Shown one piece after another: positions 32,001-43,674 of a DNA stretch of 64,000 nt. The DNA is from Drosophila pseudoobscura. Its lineage: Eukaryota; Arthropoda; Insecta; Diptera; Drosophilidae. The position numbers and the translations under genes are program-made. Numbering within the stretch: the stretch's first letter is position 1; every line of letters starts with the position of its first letter. The notes under the pieces are model-generated. The model worked only from the letters and a program-made list of their open reading frames with translations. It was not told where the DNA came from and did no database searches. Where the stretch lies: the NCBI RefSeq assembly GCF_009870125.1, contig NC_046683.1, forward strand, positions 11,594,001 to 11,658,000. Direction: 5' to 3'.

Positions 32001-35000
32001 TTCAATTGTAAATTTGTGGAGCGATAAGATAAAGACCAAAGCAAAATAAAAAAACAAATAAAAAACTAAAGTAAAGTCAAATAAAATACAAATACAAACA
32101 GCAACAACAAATCATAAATAAAAACGAAATTAAATAGTTGTTGGCGGCATCGGGCATCGGGCACCGGGCACCCCGTCCGTCTGCCTCTGCGTGGCGTTAT
32201 TTTTGGAACCGGTTCGCCGACAGCTGCAGAACGCAATCATTCCGTTTTCAGATGATGACGATCCTCATGGGGATGGAAGTGCGAATGGGAGTGGGGACTT
32301 GGACTGAGGGGGGTGTACATACATATGTACATATGTCAGCCTTGAGAAGAGCTTCTTCACATGCCACAACGGGCGATTGTACCGATTTCACCGATTCTTT
32401 TTGGGCCACATACAAGCACATGTGGCAGATATGTATGTACATATATTTGATATCTTATCAAGCACGGGCGGAAGCCTCCGTGATGAAGTAATGGCCAAAA
32501 AAAATACAAACAAAATATAATCAACACTAAGTGACGAGCCCAGGGGTGAACGGGGAACGGGGGTGGCGGGTGCATGGCTGATATTTGGTTGGGTGTGCTA
32601 CAAACGTGAGCTTCACACTTGCATACACCACCTTCCGCCCACAAATTGGTAATGGGCTAATCGGTCTCCCCACCCGCTTCTCTCTGGCCGGTAATCAATT
32701 TGGAGAATTTATTTCAGAACATTCCAGAAACGCAAGGCGTTCAACTAATTGATTTAAACAAAATAATTCACGAGGCAACAGACCACAGAAAATATTGATT
32801 TGGCGAGACCGCAACGTTTACTCCCTCGTATATCGATCGTTTGATTAGTTTAATCTATATTAAATTAGCCTACAATTAAGTTTCACTTAAACGAAATCGA
32901 CTATAATTTATGAAATTGACAGCTTTTTGGAGACAACATTGTAATAGAGAGATACCCTCCCGCAAGGGTATAACAATAACAGTCGTTTGTCAATGAAATC
33001 CACACGCCATCCACAATTGCAAAAAGAAACAGATCATCTGTCAATGGGTGGCGGGGAAGCGGAACCTATGAAGGCGGAATGAGGAGAAGCAGAATCTGTG
33101 AGGGTGGAAGTGGTGGTGGCGGAGAAGCAGAAGCAACAACAGTTAAGGCGAGGGCGGAGTAGGAGGAAACGATGTAAACATTTGCGTGTTTTCTGCATGC
33201 ATATGCATGTGTGTGTGTGTGTGTGTACATTTACTGACAGCACGTGGAGGCGTGAGGAAGACAACAAATCAGTTGGTTCAACTGTCATCTCAGCATGCAC
33301 ACACCCACACACCCGCACACATACATATTCGTACCGCATACCACATACAGTTGTGGCCAAAATTCTAGGCCCGTTCTAGTACGTTTAGCAACAGCTCAAT
33401 TATGGAGGTTTATTTTGTTATTATATCTTTGCAAATAAACATATGTATGAAATATGCTTTAGTAGATTTCTACATAGTTTGTATTGACCTCCGCTGTATA
33501 TGGGATGCGTGCTGCAGCTTCAGTTTCTCTCTTCGCTTTAAGTGGCAACAAAGAAGCGCATTTTCCTCAACATGGACAATTGTTGGCGTTGTAAAAGGGC
33601 CCCTCAACGAAAAAGGCCTTAAATTAGTTTAAGTGGATCGTGAAAACATACTCTCGCACATACACACATACCATGTATGAAAGGATCGTTTAGGAAAGGG
33701 AAATACATACATACATATGTTTGTACGTATTTATTTTTCTTTTGTTTTGATTCGATGCCAATTTGGGGCATCTCTTGAGATCTCGCGTGGGCGATGACTC
33801 CACTCCGACTTCTGCACGAGGAGGCTTTGCCTTTGCCTTTGGCTTTGGATTTGGCTTTGGCGCGAACAGGAGGGAGGCGGAAAAGTGCACACGAGAAAAA
33901 CCTGTTTAGCGTTCAATGATTGTTTTGTTAGCTGCTTTCCCTGCTCACCGCACCGCGCTTTGTCCCTCTGTGGAAACAACAAAACCATTTGTGTTTGTTT
34001 GTTGCCTGCACGCGCGGAACAGAGAGGCATGCCACCATCTACCATCTACCATCAACCCATCTACTCAACTCAGCTCAGCTCAGCTCCGACTTCCACTGCT
34101 TTCCTTCCCGCTCTGAAATTGAACTTTCACTTTTATTTTTTGCTGTAAATGGAAATGGCTTTTCCATGTGCCAATGCGCTTTTCGTGTTGGTTATGTCAA
34201 AGATGCTTCTCGGCTGATGGCTGGAAAAGTGCTGGTCCTCCCCTCTAGTCCACAGTCAACAGGTGCGCGCCTCGTATCCACTTTCTCTGGCAACAGGAAA
34301 AGGGAGTGGGCTATTGCTCATTGCATTGGGATTGCGATTGGTATTGGTATTGGGGCAGGAAATGTGACTGCGACTGTGGCTGGAACTAGGGCTGGGTTTC
34401 GGACCTGGCGGAGAATTAGTCATGCACTATAAGACTTTCCGAGAGGTGCGGCCCCGTGGCCCGTGGCGTGGGATGGCCTGATGGATGGTTGTTTTTGGTT
34501 GGTTGGAGGAGCAGCCGGCAGAGGCAGAGGCAGAAGAGGGCTTACCAATAGAATCAACAATCCAAAGTGTGTTCCGAAAACAATCACAAATTACTTTGGC
34601 AAATAACGCGGGCCCATGGGCCATGATGCGACGGCAAGGCATGCATGACGTATGCCCCCAAGAAATTTAGAAATCCGTCAAAGATAAAAGGAAGCCAAGC
34701 GGTGGAGACTTTTGTCAGCATTTTGTTAAGCAATTGGCGCGAATGGGAAGTATGATTAAGAGTTTTTGAAGAAGGAGATAAGAATAGAACCGCACAGAAA
34801 TACGTTACGATCTACACTTACACGCATACACAAATACACAGGCCAGACCATGGTGTATGTGTGTGTGCTGATGATAGGGAGAGAAGGAAACCGGTTTTGG
34901 CGATGCTTAGAAACCACAAAAAAACAACACATAAAAGGGGGGGCGTGCAAGAGATGGCCGATGATAAAGGGGGAGAAGCTCTGGCTCTGGGCTCTGACCA

Positions 35001-35594
35001 AAAGGCAAATAAAACCCAAAAGAAGAAATGAAATGGGACATAATGAATATACAATTCTGTTTCATGTGACACACACACGCTCACTCGGCAGAAGAGCAGA
35101 GGGGGAAACATAAGTAGCAGAAACAGCATTTCCAAGGTGTATTTATTCAACGTGACGCATTGCCAAAGAGCACTCGTACAATAGTTTACCCATTTTGCTT
35201 TATATTGAATTAGCAGCGTCCCACAAGGAGTGCGAGACATAGTTGGGCAAACAAAAAATAAACATACTTGGTGGGGGGAAGAGCGGGGACTTCATCACCT
35301 CATTCAAATACAATACACCTTGATACACCGTTCGTTTTGTCTTTGTGCTTTTTGCATTTGTGATGGCGTAGACGCGACGCCGACGCTGCCGCTGACAGCG
35401 CTGCATTTTCACTTTGTGGCATGGAAATGAAAAGCCAACCCAGCTAAACACATACACATGAGTGCATGCATATATGCAAATATGACCAAAGGAAAACCCA
35501 CCTTGATGATCAGTTCTATCTCGGGAACATCGAATTTGCTGCTGCCGTTTGTCGTCTCCTGCTGCGACTGCGTCTCGACGTCGGCGGCGGACAT
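29005..35594 (-). CDS. Clic: Chloride intracellular channel protein (CLIC family, GST fold)
   Basis: Four coding exons, 35594-35502 (31 codons), 29842-29333 (170), 29253-29143 (37) and 29082-29005 (25 plus stop), are all in phase 0 with GT..AG borders and give 263 residues. The N-terminus MSAADVETQSQQETTNGSSK is low complexity and variable. ASTIDGRRKGACLFCQEYFM contains the CLIC redox-site cysteine near the first helix. The rest follows the CLIC thioredoxin/GST fold (PPPDFRTNFEATHPPILIDN, GDTMCCFDCELMPRLQHIRV) and ends TTSIPIDISE. CLICs switch between soluble and membrane-associated forms; fly Clic is the sole family member. The first intron is about 5.7 kb. A TATCGATA about 285 bp upstream of the ATG probably marks the promoter. 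Confidence 0.96.
29843..35501 (-). other. Clic: Clic first intron (5.7 kb)
   Basis: No exon was recognised inside. It holds a TATCGATA at 30602-30609, CCGTTGCC-type short repeats near 30360-30400, a GTCA/CAGT run near 31175-31200, a (TG)n tract near 33209-33226 and many TATG/CATA palindromes (for example 32318-32335). First introns of this length in flies often carry enhancers; nothing here proves one. Confidence 0.6.
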
Positions 35595-35877
35595 GGTTGG
35601 CTCCTTATTCTTCTCTTTTGCAGCGTTTTGTGGAAAGGTTTATCCGCGTGACGGGGTGCGTACGTGTGTGTGTTTTTGCTTTTCGCTCTTGTTGTGCTAA
35701 TTTTTATATTTGCTAATATCTGTACACAGACACAAAATCACACAATCACACAATCACAGAATACACGGTCACCGCAGCAAAATATAAAATATATAATTGC
35801 TGAAAGTTTGCACTCGGTGTATGTTTTGTGTCGAAGTCAAAAAAAAAATTGGTGCGCACCAGTCTTGCGACCAGATT

Positions 35878-35950
35878 TATCGATAGACCTTCACAAATAT
35901 ACCGTCTCATTATGAAAATATACTGTAAATATACTGACGAACTCAAGTTC
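35878..35950 (-). promoter_or_regulatory. Clic: DRE plus ATACC promoter module, Clic
   Basis: TATCGATA at 35878-35885 is followed by CAAATATACCGTCTCATT, then AAAATATACTGTAAATATAC and TGACGAACTCAAGTTCTGTT. The same order and much of the same sequence follow the DRE of the Tudor/CCCH gene at 60590. Read on the minus strand this is GGTATATTT (motif 6-like) upstream of the DRE. Confidence 0.6.
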
Positions 35951-36687
35951 TGTTTAACATATTCCTCAATTTTGATATTATGTCGAATAATGCGGACTAA
36001 CTAAAATCTTTTGCTTTGCCCATATAGTTTTATGCCATTGGTGAATATATTTTCTACATGATTTTCTATTTTATCTTTTATTATATTGTGTCTAAAACAT
36101 GGTTTAAGCCAAAATGGTCAACAAAACACAGTGGTAACGTAAGTGAGTATGGAATGTCACGTCAACCGGAGTGTGGGCACAGGTATACCCTATTCGGTTA
36201 ATGTAATATGAAGAAACTGTTAATTAATAAAGAAATGATCTCAAATTGATATGTTTTAGACATATTCATGAATATGAATGGTATCTTGCATATCTACATC
36301 TCGATCCTGATACCTATTCTTGATCTCTGCCAGAATACAAAAAACTGCAAAATACCGTTGTGATATTTAAACAGACACTAAGTTGTTTTAGCCTTCTTTG
36401 GATCCTGGGAGGACAAACATATTCTCAATTCTATTATATCCTTTTCCCTAGGGTATGAAAATAGTGTTGCTGCAACTTTTGTGCATGGAATGGGGCTTCA
36501 TTGTCGTCCTGTTTCAGGAATCGCCGGCATAACTATCGATAGATATTTATTGGCGCGTAAATGCAGCTCTAATTTTTCCACCAAGTGGCATCGCCGTCCA
36601 TCAAATTTTGTTAATATTCTCACTCCGGCGCACGCCTCCTTTTTGCATTTTCTGTTGTTTTTGTTCAAATTGTAAGAACGGAAAAAC
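35946..36687 (+). promoter_or_regulatory. Nup93-1: Intergenic interval with Nup93-1 promoter (DRE at 36534)
   Basis: AT-rich DNA with no gene seen up to about 36480. An exact TATCGATA at 36534-36541 sits 147 bp before the Nup93-1 ATG, followed by GC-balanced 5'UTR sequence. It fits a TATA-less housekeeping promoter. Confidence 0.5.
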
Positions 36688-39466
36688 ATGGAACTTGAGG
36701 ACCTTCTGCAGCAGGCCCAGTGCCTCACAAATGACACCAGAATGGACGAGGACATGCCGCGCGTCGATCGCACCATTTCACAAGTATTGCAGGCCACACA
36801 GGAACTCCACTCCCGTGTGACCCTCACAGGAACCCACGATCTGAAGGCGTAAGAGTCACACGAATAGTGCTAAATATAAAGCACATTCAGGCAATCTACA
36901 TTTTCCATTTTCCCCCAGGCACATGCTGCTGGGCTCCAAGGGCGTGGATCTGCCGAAGCTGTCACAGAAGCTCGAGACGCTAAGTGCGCGGAAGACCTTC
37001 GAGCCTCTGGACCCTGTCTCGGACACCGATGTCCATGCCTTTCTGAAAAACGAGCGCGAGAACGCCATACTTTCCGTAATTGATGAGACCAATCGCGGGG
37101 TAAGTCATGGGCACAACCACATACATTTGGGGATTTGTTGTATTTTTCATGGCTTTGATCTACAATTGGCAGATTTTCGAGTCAGTGGAGAGGCATAAGT
37201 GGCGCCGCATTTATGCCGAGTGGGGGGAGGAGAAGGAGTCTCTGCTGAATGCCCTGATTGGGCCCAAACAAAACGAGTTTCCCGATGTTCGGCGTCAGAC
37301 GGTGCTCACAACCCTAGCGGAAACTCCAATGCCCAGTTCTCGTCTCAGCCGCACCGAGGAACTCTATGCCCAGGAGATAGCCTCGTACAATCAGTCACAA
37401 ATCCAGAGGGGCCATCGCCCGAACCTTCTGGCAGCGTTCGCCAATCTGGCGGCGGAGAAGTTCGATAACCAGCTCGTGTCCGAAATGTGGAGTGTGCTGC
37501 AGTTCATGGCCGACAATGCGCCGCCCTCACGCACCTCAGATGCCATCAAGTCCCGCCTGGCCACCCAGAAGTTCGTCCAGCAGGCGCGTACCTACCTGGA
37601 GCGACGCTACAAACAGTACATAAACACCGTCATCAAGGAGAATCCTTTGCAGGCCCAGCGCGGTGGCATTCCGAACGTCTATAGCTCGGTCAACTCCTTT
37701 GTGAGCATAAATTTCGCGGTGCCGGCCACTCTGGTCGGCCTGCTGGATGTCTATAACGGCCTGCCACTCTGGGCCCTGGTCTACTACAGTCTGCGTTGCG
37801 GGGATCTGGGTGCGGCCGTCAGGTATCTCAAGGAAACTGGCGTCTGCTACGATCTCTACCGCCTATTGTTAATGATGAAGGAGGGCACCAAGGGGGAGCA
37901 GTATTCCCGGCTCGAGGGTGCCCTCAAGCTGGAGTACAACAGCAAATTGCGCAACTGCAGTGATCCCTACAAGAAAGCGGTAGGTCCATCCACTAATCCC
38001 ATTCAATATCCTCCTTATCTGGACCAACCTCTTTTCGTTCTTCGGGCTGCAGGTGTTTGCCTATGTTCTGGCATGCGATCCACACAATTCGCATGCGGAA
38101 CTGATGCGCAGCATCGACGACTTCCTGTGGATGCAGCTCTCCATCCTACGGCAACAAGACGGTCGCGAGTACAACGTCGAACAGCTCACCTACAGTGGTC
38201 TGCAGAGCCTCATCCTGGAAAAGTACGGCGAGAACTACTTCAATGCACGGGAAAAGGCACCGCTCTACTTCAGCGTACTCGTCCTCACGGGCCAATTTGA
38301 GTCTGCAATCGAGTTCCTGGCCCGCACCGAGGACAATCGTCCGCATGCCGTGCACATGGCCATTGCCCTGAACGAGATACACATGCTGGGCACTCCGAGC
38401 TCCATGCATCATCCGCTGATTAGCGTCAATCCCGAGGATCCGGCGCCCATGAAGCGCCTGAATCTGGTCCGCATGCTGGTGACCTATGCCAAGTGCTTTG
38501 AGATAACCAACACCAGCGAGGCGCTGCAGTACTACTTTCTGTTGCGCCACTTCAAGGACGACAACGGCCGCAGCCTGATGCTGAGCTGTGTCAGCGATCT
38601 GCTCGTCGAGAACTGTGATCAGAAAATGATTGATCTGATCTTTGGCGATAAAGACGATAATTCCGGCCAGACGTAAGTGCGATTTGCTGTATGGAACAGA
38701 CTCTTCTAGGAATCCGTTTCTGAGACGCGTTTTGCTTTTGCTTTTCAGCGGCATCTTTGCCCAGTTCCACACAATGGACTTTGACAAGTATATGCTGGCT
38801 GGGATGGTGGGCGATGAGCTTACCTATCGCAGCAATTTCGAGACGGCAATCTGGCTGTACTTCATTGGCGGCCAGCTGGACAAGGTGATGCGTTTGGTGT
38901 GCTCTCTGCTCTCGCAGGTGGTCCAACAGCCCCCGACAGAGTCCAGTATGCGGACACGCTTGCGCCAGATTATCATTCACCTGGAAGATCTGCGATCCGT
39001 GCAGCGAGTGGACGTGGAGCCGCATGTCCTGGCCACATACACAATGCTGACGCAGCTGCTTGTCTTCTTCGATCATTACCACAAAAATGAGTCGCAGCAG
39101 GCCAGCGAGGTGCTGGCCAATTTTCGGATAACGCCCAACGACTGCTCGGAGGTGGAAGAGTGTGTGGCCAATCTGAAGAGCCTCTGTCCGGAGGTCACCA
39201 AGGTCCTGCCCGACATACTGCTGGCCGCCATGGACCTCATTTACGAGGAGTACACGAAAATAAAGGGAAATGGTGGCAGCAGGTCTTCCTTTGATAGCCG
39301 CGAGAGCACCCAGACCGATGACTGGAAGAACGAGAACAAGGAGGGCATTCTGCGCCATCTGCGCACAAAGGCCAAGGCCCTCACGAATATGGCTGCCACG
39401 GTGGCGTACCGAATGCCCACGGCCACCAATAAGCGTCTCGTCCAGCTGGAGATACTCATGCATTAG
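36688..39466 (+). CDS. Nup93-1: Nucleoporin Nup93 (Nic96 family)
   Basis: Five exons, 36688-36848, 36919-37099, 37173-37979, 38053-38672 and 38749-39466, join in consistent phases to 828 residues, the usual Nup93 length. The N-terminal 140 residues (MELEDLLQQAQCLTNDTRMD onward) form the short helical linker motif region that binds Nup62-complex partners and Nup188/205. The remainder is the Nic96 alpha-solenoid, with recognisable blocks WALVYYSLRCGDLGAAVRYL, AHVLACDP-like FAYVLACDP, GQFESAIEFLARTE and NFETAIWLYFIGGQLDKVMR. The protein is a scaffold of the inner ring of the nuclear pore. Introns are 69-76 nt. It faces jub tail to tail, with only 190 bp between the stops. Drosophila has two Nup93 genes, and the X-linked one is Nup93-1; this symbol is chosen on the neighbourhood. 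Confidence 0.93.
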
Positions 39467-39656
39467 GAAAGAAATGACACGACTCTTGAGATGGATATCC
39501 TTTTGTATAAATGCATGTTTTTTTCTCTCATTTTGTTTAAGATAATATTTGAAATTGGAATAATTTGTTCGCGTGGATAGTGTGATAGTTCTTTCTCAGT
39601 CAGTAGTTGGATGCGTAGTGGGCGCAGGACTATGCAGGAGGATGCAGGATGTGCGC

Positions 39657-42396
39657 CTAGCCCATATACTGATAGGAGGCACACACTGGCTCCTGGTGGC
39701 GCGTGTGCGGCGATGATTGCAGGGCCAGACGTTGCAGGTGACAGCCTCGACATAGGAGACGCCCATCCAAAGGATAGCAGCGCTTGTCCGGCTCATCCGT
39801 CAGCTGCATGCCGCACTCCTCGCATATGTAGCAGTCCACATGGAAGTCCTTGTCCATGGAGACCACACGTACGGTCTCATCGGTGCCCTCAACGGGTGTG
39901 ATGCCTGGGACAGAACAGAAGGAGTATAAAAAGCACTCTCTACAAAGTCTTGGAGCCTACCTTTGCCACAGCTGGCGCATTTCGGAGCAAACATTCGATG
40001 GTAATCGTTGACGCAGTATATCTTGTGATCCACATCCACGGTGAAGGGCACACCGTCCAGGCACTCGTTGCAGACGCAGCAACGGAAGCAGCCCGGGTGA
40101 TACGACTTGCCCATTGCCTGCAGGATCTGCAAAAAAAGGGATTCCAGTGTTACGGTGTGGTGTGCTGTGGTGTGTGTTGTTTGTGGCATATACGAACCAT
40201 TTCCATGATCAAATGCCCGCAAATAGCGCACTTTTCCGCTGTCTGCTGGAAGCCCGAATACTGCAGAAATGAATTGTTAAGGAGAGTTAGTGGTATACAT
40301 GGGATATAATGGGAGATGGGGATCCCTACCATGTAATCCTCCTCGCAGTATACCCGTCCGTGCACATTGTAGAAGGCTTTGCCACGCAGCGCCCTGCCGC
40401 AGGAGCAGCAGATGAAGCAATTGGTGTGATATAGATTACCCATGGCCTGGCAGGCCTGTCCGGCACCCTTTACCTTCTCCCCGCACGTATGACAAATGCC
40501 TAGAGGGGGGAAAAGGGAGACGGTAACGGTATGGGGGATCTATTTCAGGCATTAAACATCTTTCGAAATACATACCAAAGTACTCGCCATGCTCCTCACT
40601 TTGCTCAATCTCCTCCTCCAGCTGGCGGGTGAGCTCCTCGATCTTACGCTGCGCCTCTGTCGGACCAGCCGGACGCGGCGGAGTCACGCTGTACGGCAGC
40701 AGATTCTTGGTTAGACCTGTTTCCGGTTTAAAGACAAGTCCAAGGATTAGCTCTAGCTTTCGCTTCTCTCTTTCTATCTCTCTCTCCCTGTCCGTCTCGT
40801 GGGTCTCTTGCTCAACCGATCCACATCCACTGAGGGAGGGACTGTGCCTGGGGAATCGATTGAGGTAAAGGACGAGACGACTACTTGGCCACAAGAACCG
40901 GTCGGCAACCGTTTGGTGCCAAGAGCGAACCGGTTTGTGATTTGAAACCCAACCCAACCCCAGAGACTCGGTTCCTACCTTTTCTGGGTCGCAAAGCGGC
41001 ATTAACCGCTGAGTGGAAAGCATTTTAGTATGGGGGTAGAATGCAAAGGATATTAGTCTGTTTCGAATGGAACGAGAGATCCATTCTAGGGGGGACGGGG
41101 ACCCATACCTGTGCTGCCCTGCGAGGGCGTGGGTGATGTGGCCACCGCCAAGGGTGCTGACATCGCTATGGGCGTAGCTCGCAACGATGATATTGCTGTG
41201 GATGACGCCGCTGCTGGTGTCTCCTGGACTGCTCGTTGTGGCATAGCACCAGCAGCCGGTGCTGCTCTGCCTGCTACCACGCTGCCTGCGCCCAGCGGGC
41301 CTGTATTGCGATGCAGATTGGCCGTCATGCACACGTAGTCCGAGCTGTTGATGTCCTCAATGTAGTTGGGATTCACCGACACATTGATGCCAGCCCCATG
41401 GCCGCCGCCAGCTGGCGCCTGTGGGGGCGGTGGCATGTGCTGCTTGATGGGTGTGTGCTGCTGCAGCTTGGACACGGACATCGGCAGGGGTGACGGCGAC
41501 GAGGGCGGCACGGGACTCAGGTGGCTGGGCAGCGACAGATTCCTATAGCGCTGGGTCGGCGAGCCCAGCGTAGCAGTGGGATGTTGCGTGTTGTTTGTGC
41601 TTATGCTGCGCTGGTGCATTGGCGACGAGAGCAGCGCGTTGAGATCCAGACCAGAGGACGCGGCGGAGGAGGCCACATTGCCCGGCATTTCCTGGTACAT
41701 GGTGGCCGTGGCCGGAGAGGCCTGCGGCTGGGCACGCTGCCCGGAATGGGGTATGATGTTCTCGTATATGGGCGCCACCACCTCCTCCAGAGGTTCGCGT
41801 AGGTGGCCTCCGCTCGCAGCCGCCCCCACCGCCACTGTCTCGGGCACAGGCGTGTGGGCAAACCTCCCACCGCCAATGGGCTGCATCAGCAGGTAGTCGT
41901 TCAGCATGGCACTCTGCCGGCTGCCGGGGCTCTGCGGCTGGGCGCGCTTGTGGTTCGAGTCGAATTGTCCGTAGAATTCGAGGTTCTCGTACACGGGCGA
42001 GTGCTTCTGCGGTGCGATGCGCTGGCCCAGCACCTGAGCGGTGGGCGCATAGATTTGTGGGCTACCACCCCCATTGTTGATCAGCTGCTCGACGGGCTTG
42101 GGCGTGGCGTATTTGGAGGCGGCTATAATATTGCCGCGCTCGTACAGCTTGTAGTCGTGTGCCTGCTGTTGCTGTTGCTGCTGCTGCTGGTGGTGGTGAT
42201 GCATCTGCTGCTGACCATCGTGGATGAAGTTCTCGATGGCCCCTGGCGAGCGTTGGTAGCCACGCATGCCACCGCCACCCCCACCCCCACCCCCACCGCC
42301 ACCTGACCCGATATGAAGACGCTGCATGAGCGTTTCGTAGTCGGACTCCGTGGAGGCGGCGCTGGTGGCATTTCGTTGAGTTCTCTGGGTGGTCAT
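39657..42396 (-). CDS. jub: Ajuba/LIMD1/WTIP-family LIM protein
   Basis: Six exons, 42396-41109, 40716-40576, 40499-40330, 40260-40198, 40126-39961 and 39904-39657, give 691 residues in one frame. The N-terminal 430 residues are low complexity (Gly, His/Gln and Pro runs) with YEN/IYENIIP-type motifs. Three LIM zinc domains end the protein: LIM1 from [19 protein letters not shown]2 from [14 protein letters not shown]3 from [18 protein letters not shown]. All conserved Cys/His ligands that I checked are present. Ajuba inhibits Warts in the Hippo pathway at alpha-catenin-containing adherens junctions and binds Aurora A. ATG 42396 is the first ATG in frame; upstream only GTG is open. The LIM2 donor is an unusual GTTCGT, supported by exact family continuity (LIMEM|ILQAMGK). 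Confidence 0.95.
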
Positions 42397-42633
42397 TATC
42401 TTCCCCTTCCTCCTTCTCTCTTGTCCCTCGACTCTGACGATGAGCTCTCTCTCACTCACTCACGCTCTGCGGGGGGACGGGACGCCACCCAAATGGAATC
42501 TATCGGCTTTTGCCGGTCGAATTCCAATGTGCTTACTGCTTGGGGCTGAATGTCAATCAGGAATTTGACTTTTCATTCACTTGGTTACTAATTTTCAGCA
42601 TTTTCTTTGTCGGAAATATTGTTGGGGATAGAT

Positions 42634-42902
42634 TAGTGATGTAAAAAAACATCGATGCATCGAGCAGCGATGTTTTTCTGCCGATGTTTACTGATGTTTT
42701 CCGATGTTTTTGCTGCTACCGGTGTTGAGTGATGCATCGATGTTTTGCAAAACATCGGTAGTTTAATTTCATATCATTGCGTATTTGTCTTCTGTAAGCG
42801 ATGCATCGAAGAATAAATCAATATCAATCCAACATCGATGTTTGATTTTGACATCATCGATGGACATCGACATCGATGTTTTCATTCAAATTTACATCAC
42901 TA
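42634..42902. mobile_element. hAT-type MITE with CATCGATG palindromes
   Basis: The 269-bp element begins TAGTGATGTAAA and ends TTTACATCACTA, perfect 12-bp inverted repeats with the hAT-type TAGNGATG terminus. It is flanked by GGATAGAT (42626-42633) and GGATAGCT (42903-42910), an 8-bp target duplication with one mismatch, as expected for hAT. Inside are many ATCGAT palindromes (CATCGATG, GCATCGATG) on both arms. It has no coding capacity. It lies 240-500 bp upstream of the jub ATG. Confidence 0.8.
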
Positions 42903-42917
42903 GGATAGCTGTTAACC

Positions 42918-43012
42918 AGTGTGACCGCGGATTTATCCATAAAATGTAGGGTCCGACCCTCAAAAAAAAATACCGAAACATACAGACTCATTTAACAAAT
43001 ATGCCATACGGA
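42918..43012 (-). promoter_or_regulatory. jub: Motif 1 promoter module, jub side
   Basis: CAGTGTGACCG at 42917-42927 is a perfect motif 1 on the minus strand (jub orientation). It is followed by GGGTCCGACCCTCA, then AAATACCG and AAATATGCC, the order seen at Bap, AMPdeam and the Tudor/CCCH gene. The MITE now separates this module from jub, so the active jub start site could be on either side. Confidence 0.55.
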
Positions 43013-43674
43013 CAGAAAACCTTTTTGTAAGAGTTGTCATCCACTTAAAAAATGGTCCCTAAGAAAGTCCGAAATCGAGCAATATTTTAACTGTATTTTA
43101 AACTTTTTTTAACATTTTATTTATAAGCAAACGTAAACGCAAAATTTCTTAGGTCAAGAGCTACAAGAAAAGGAACAAAATTTCTGAACTCAGAGCCGTA
43201 GCCGAGACTAAGGAAATGTTTTCGATGTGGCCAACATACATAGTTTCAAGTTTGCTTTGATATCTGTTCTCTGGATTTCTTAGATCTTTCATCATTTCAT
43301 GAGATCATTTCATATCACGCGTTTCAATGTCAGAGATTCATTGAGAACGGTTCCCTAGCCCCAAACGCAGTATCCGTTTTCTTGGGGCATATTTTTTGTT
43401 ATAAATAGTAAAAACGATAAATCATCAAAAACATCAATGCTTGCGTATTTTGAATAGTTTAGCCAGCTATAAACATATTAGCCAGTTTGGGTATACTTTA
43501 TATTTTTTGAAATTTTGGTCTGCCGCGCATACAATTTGGTTAGTACAGAGATTGAAATATATTTATATTATGAAATATACTTGTAGAATATATTTTATGT
43601 AAATCTGTATATATATGTATGTAGGAGTTGTTACGGCTCTTTTGGGAGGTGTGGGGGCGGCGCATGCGCCCGAC
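43013..43674 (-). other. AMPdeam: Intergenic; AMPdeam 3'UTR
   Basis: AT-rich. No coding frame is recognised. The right part adjoining 43675 should be the AMPdeam 3'UTR; TTTATA/TTTATT words occur from 43120 and near 43560-43620. Confidence 0.4.

Noticed and set aside
31555-33365. CAGTTGAGGTCC and CAGTTGTGGCCAAAATT after TA (31557, 33350), resembling Tc1/mariner ends
   Set aside because: Both face the same way, neither has a matching inverted partner, and no transposase remnant is convincing between or beyond them.
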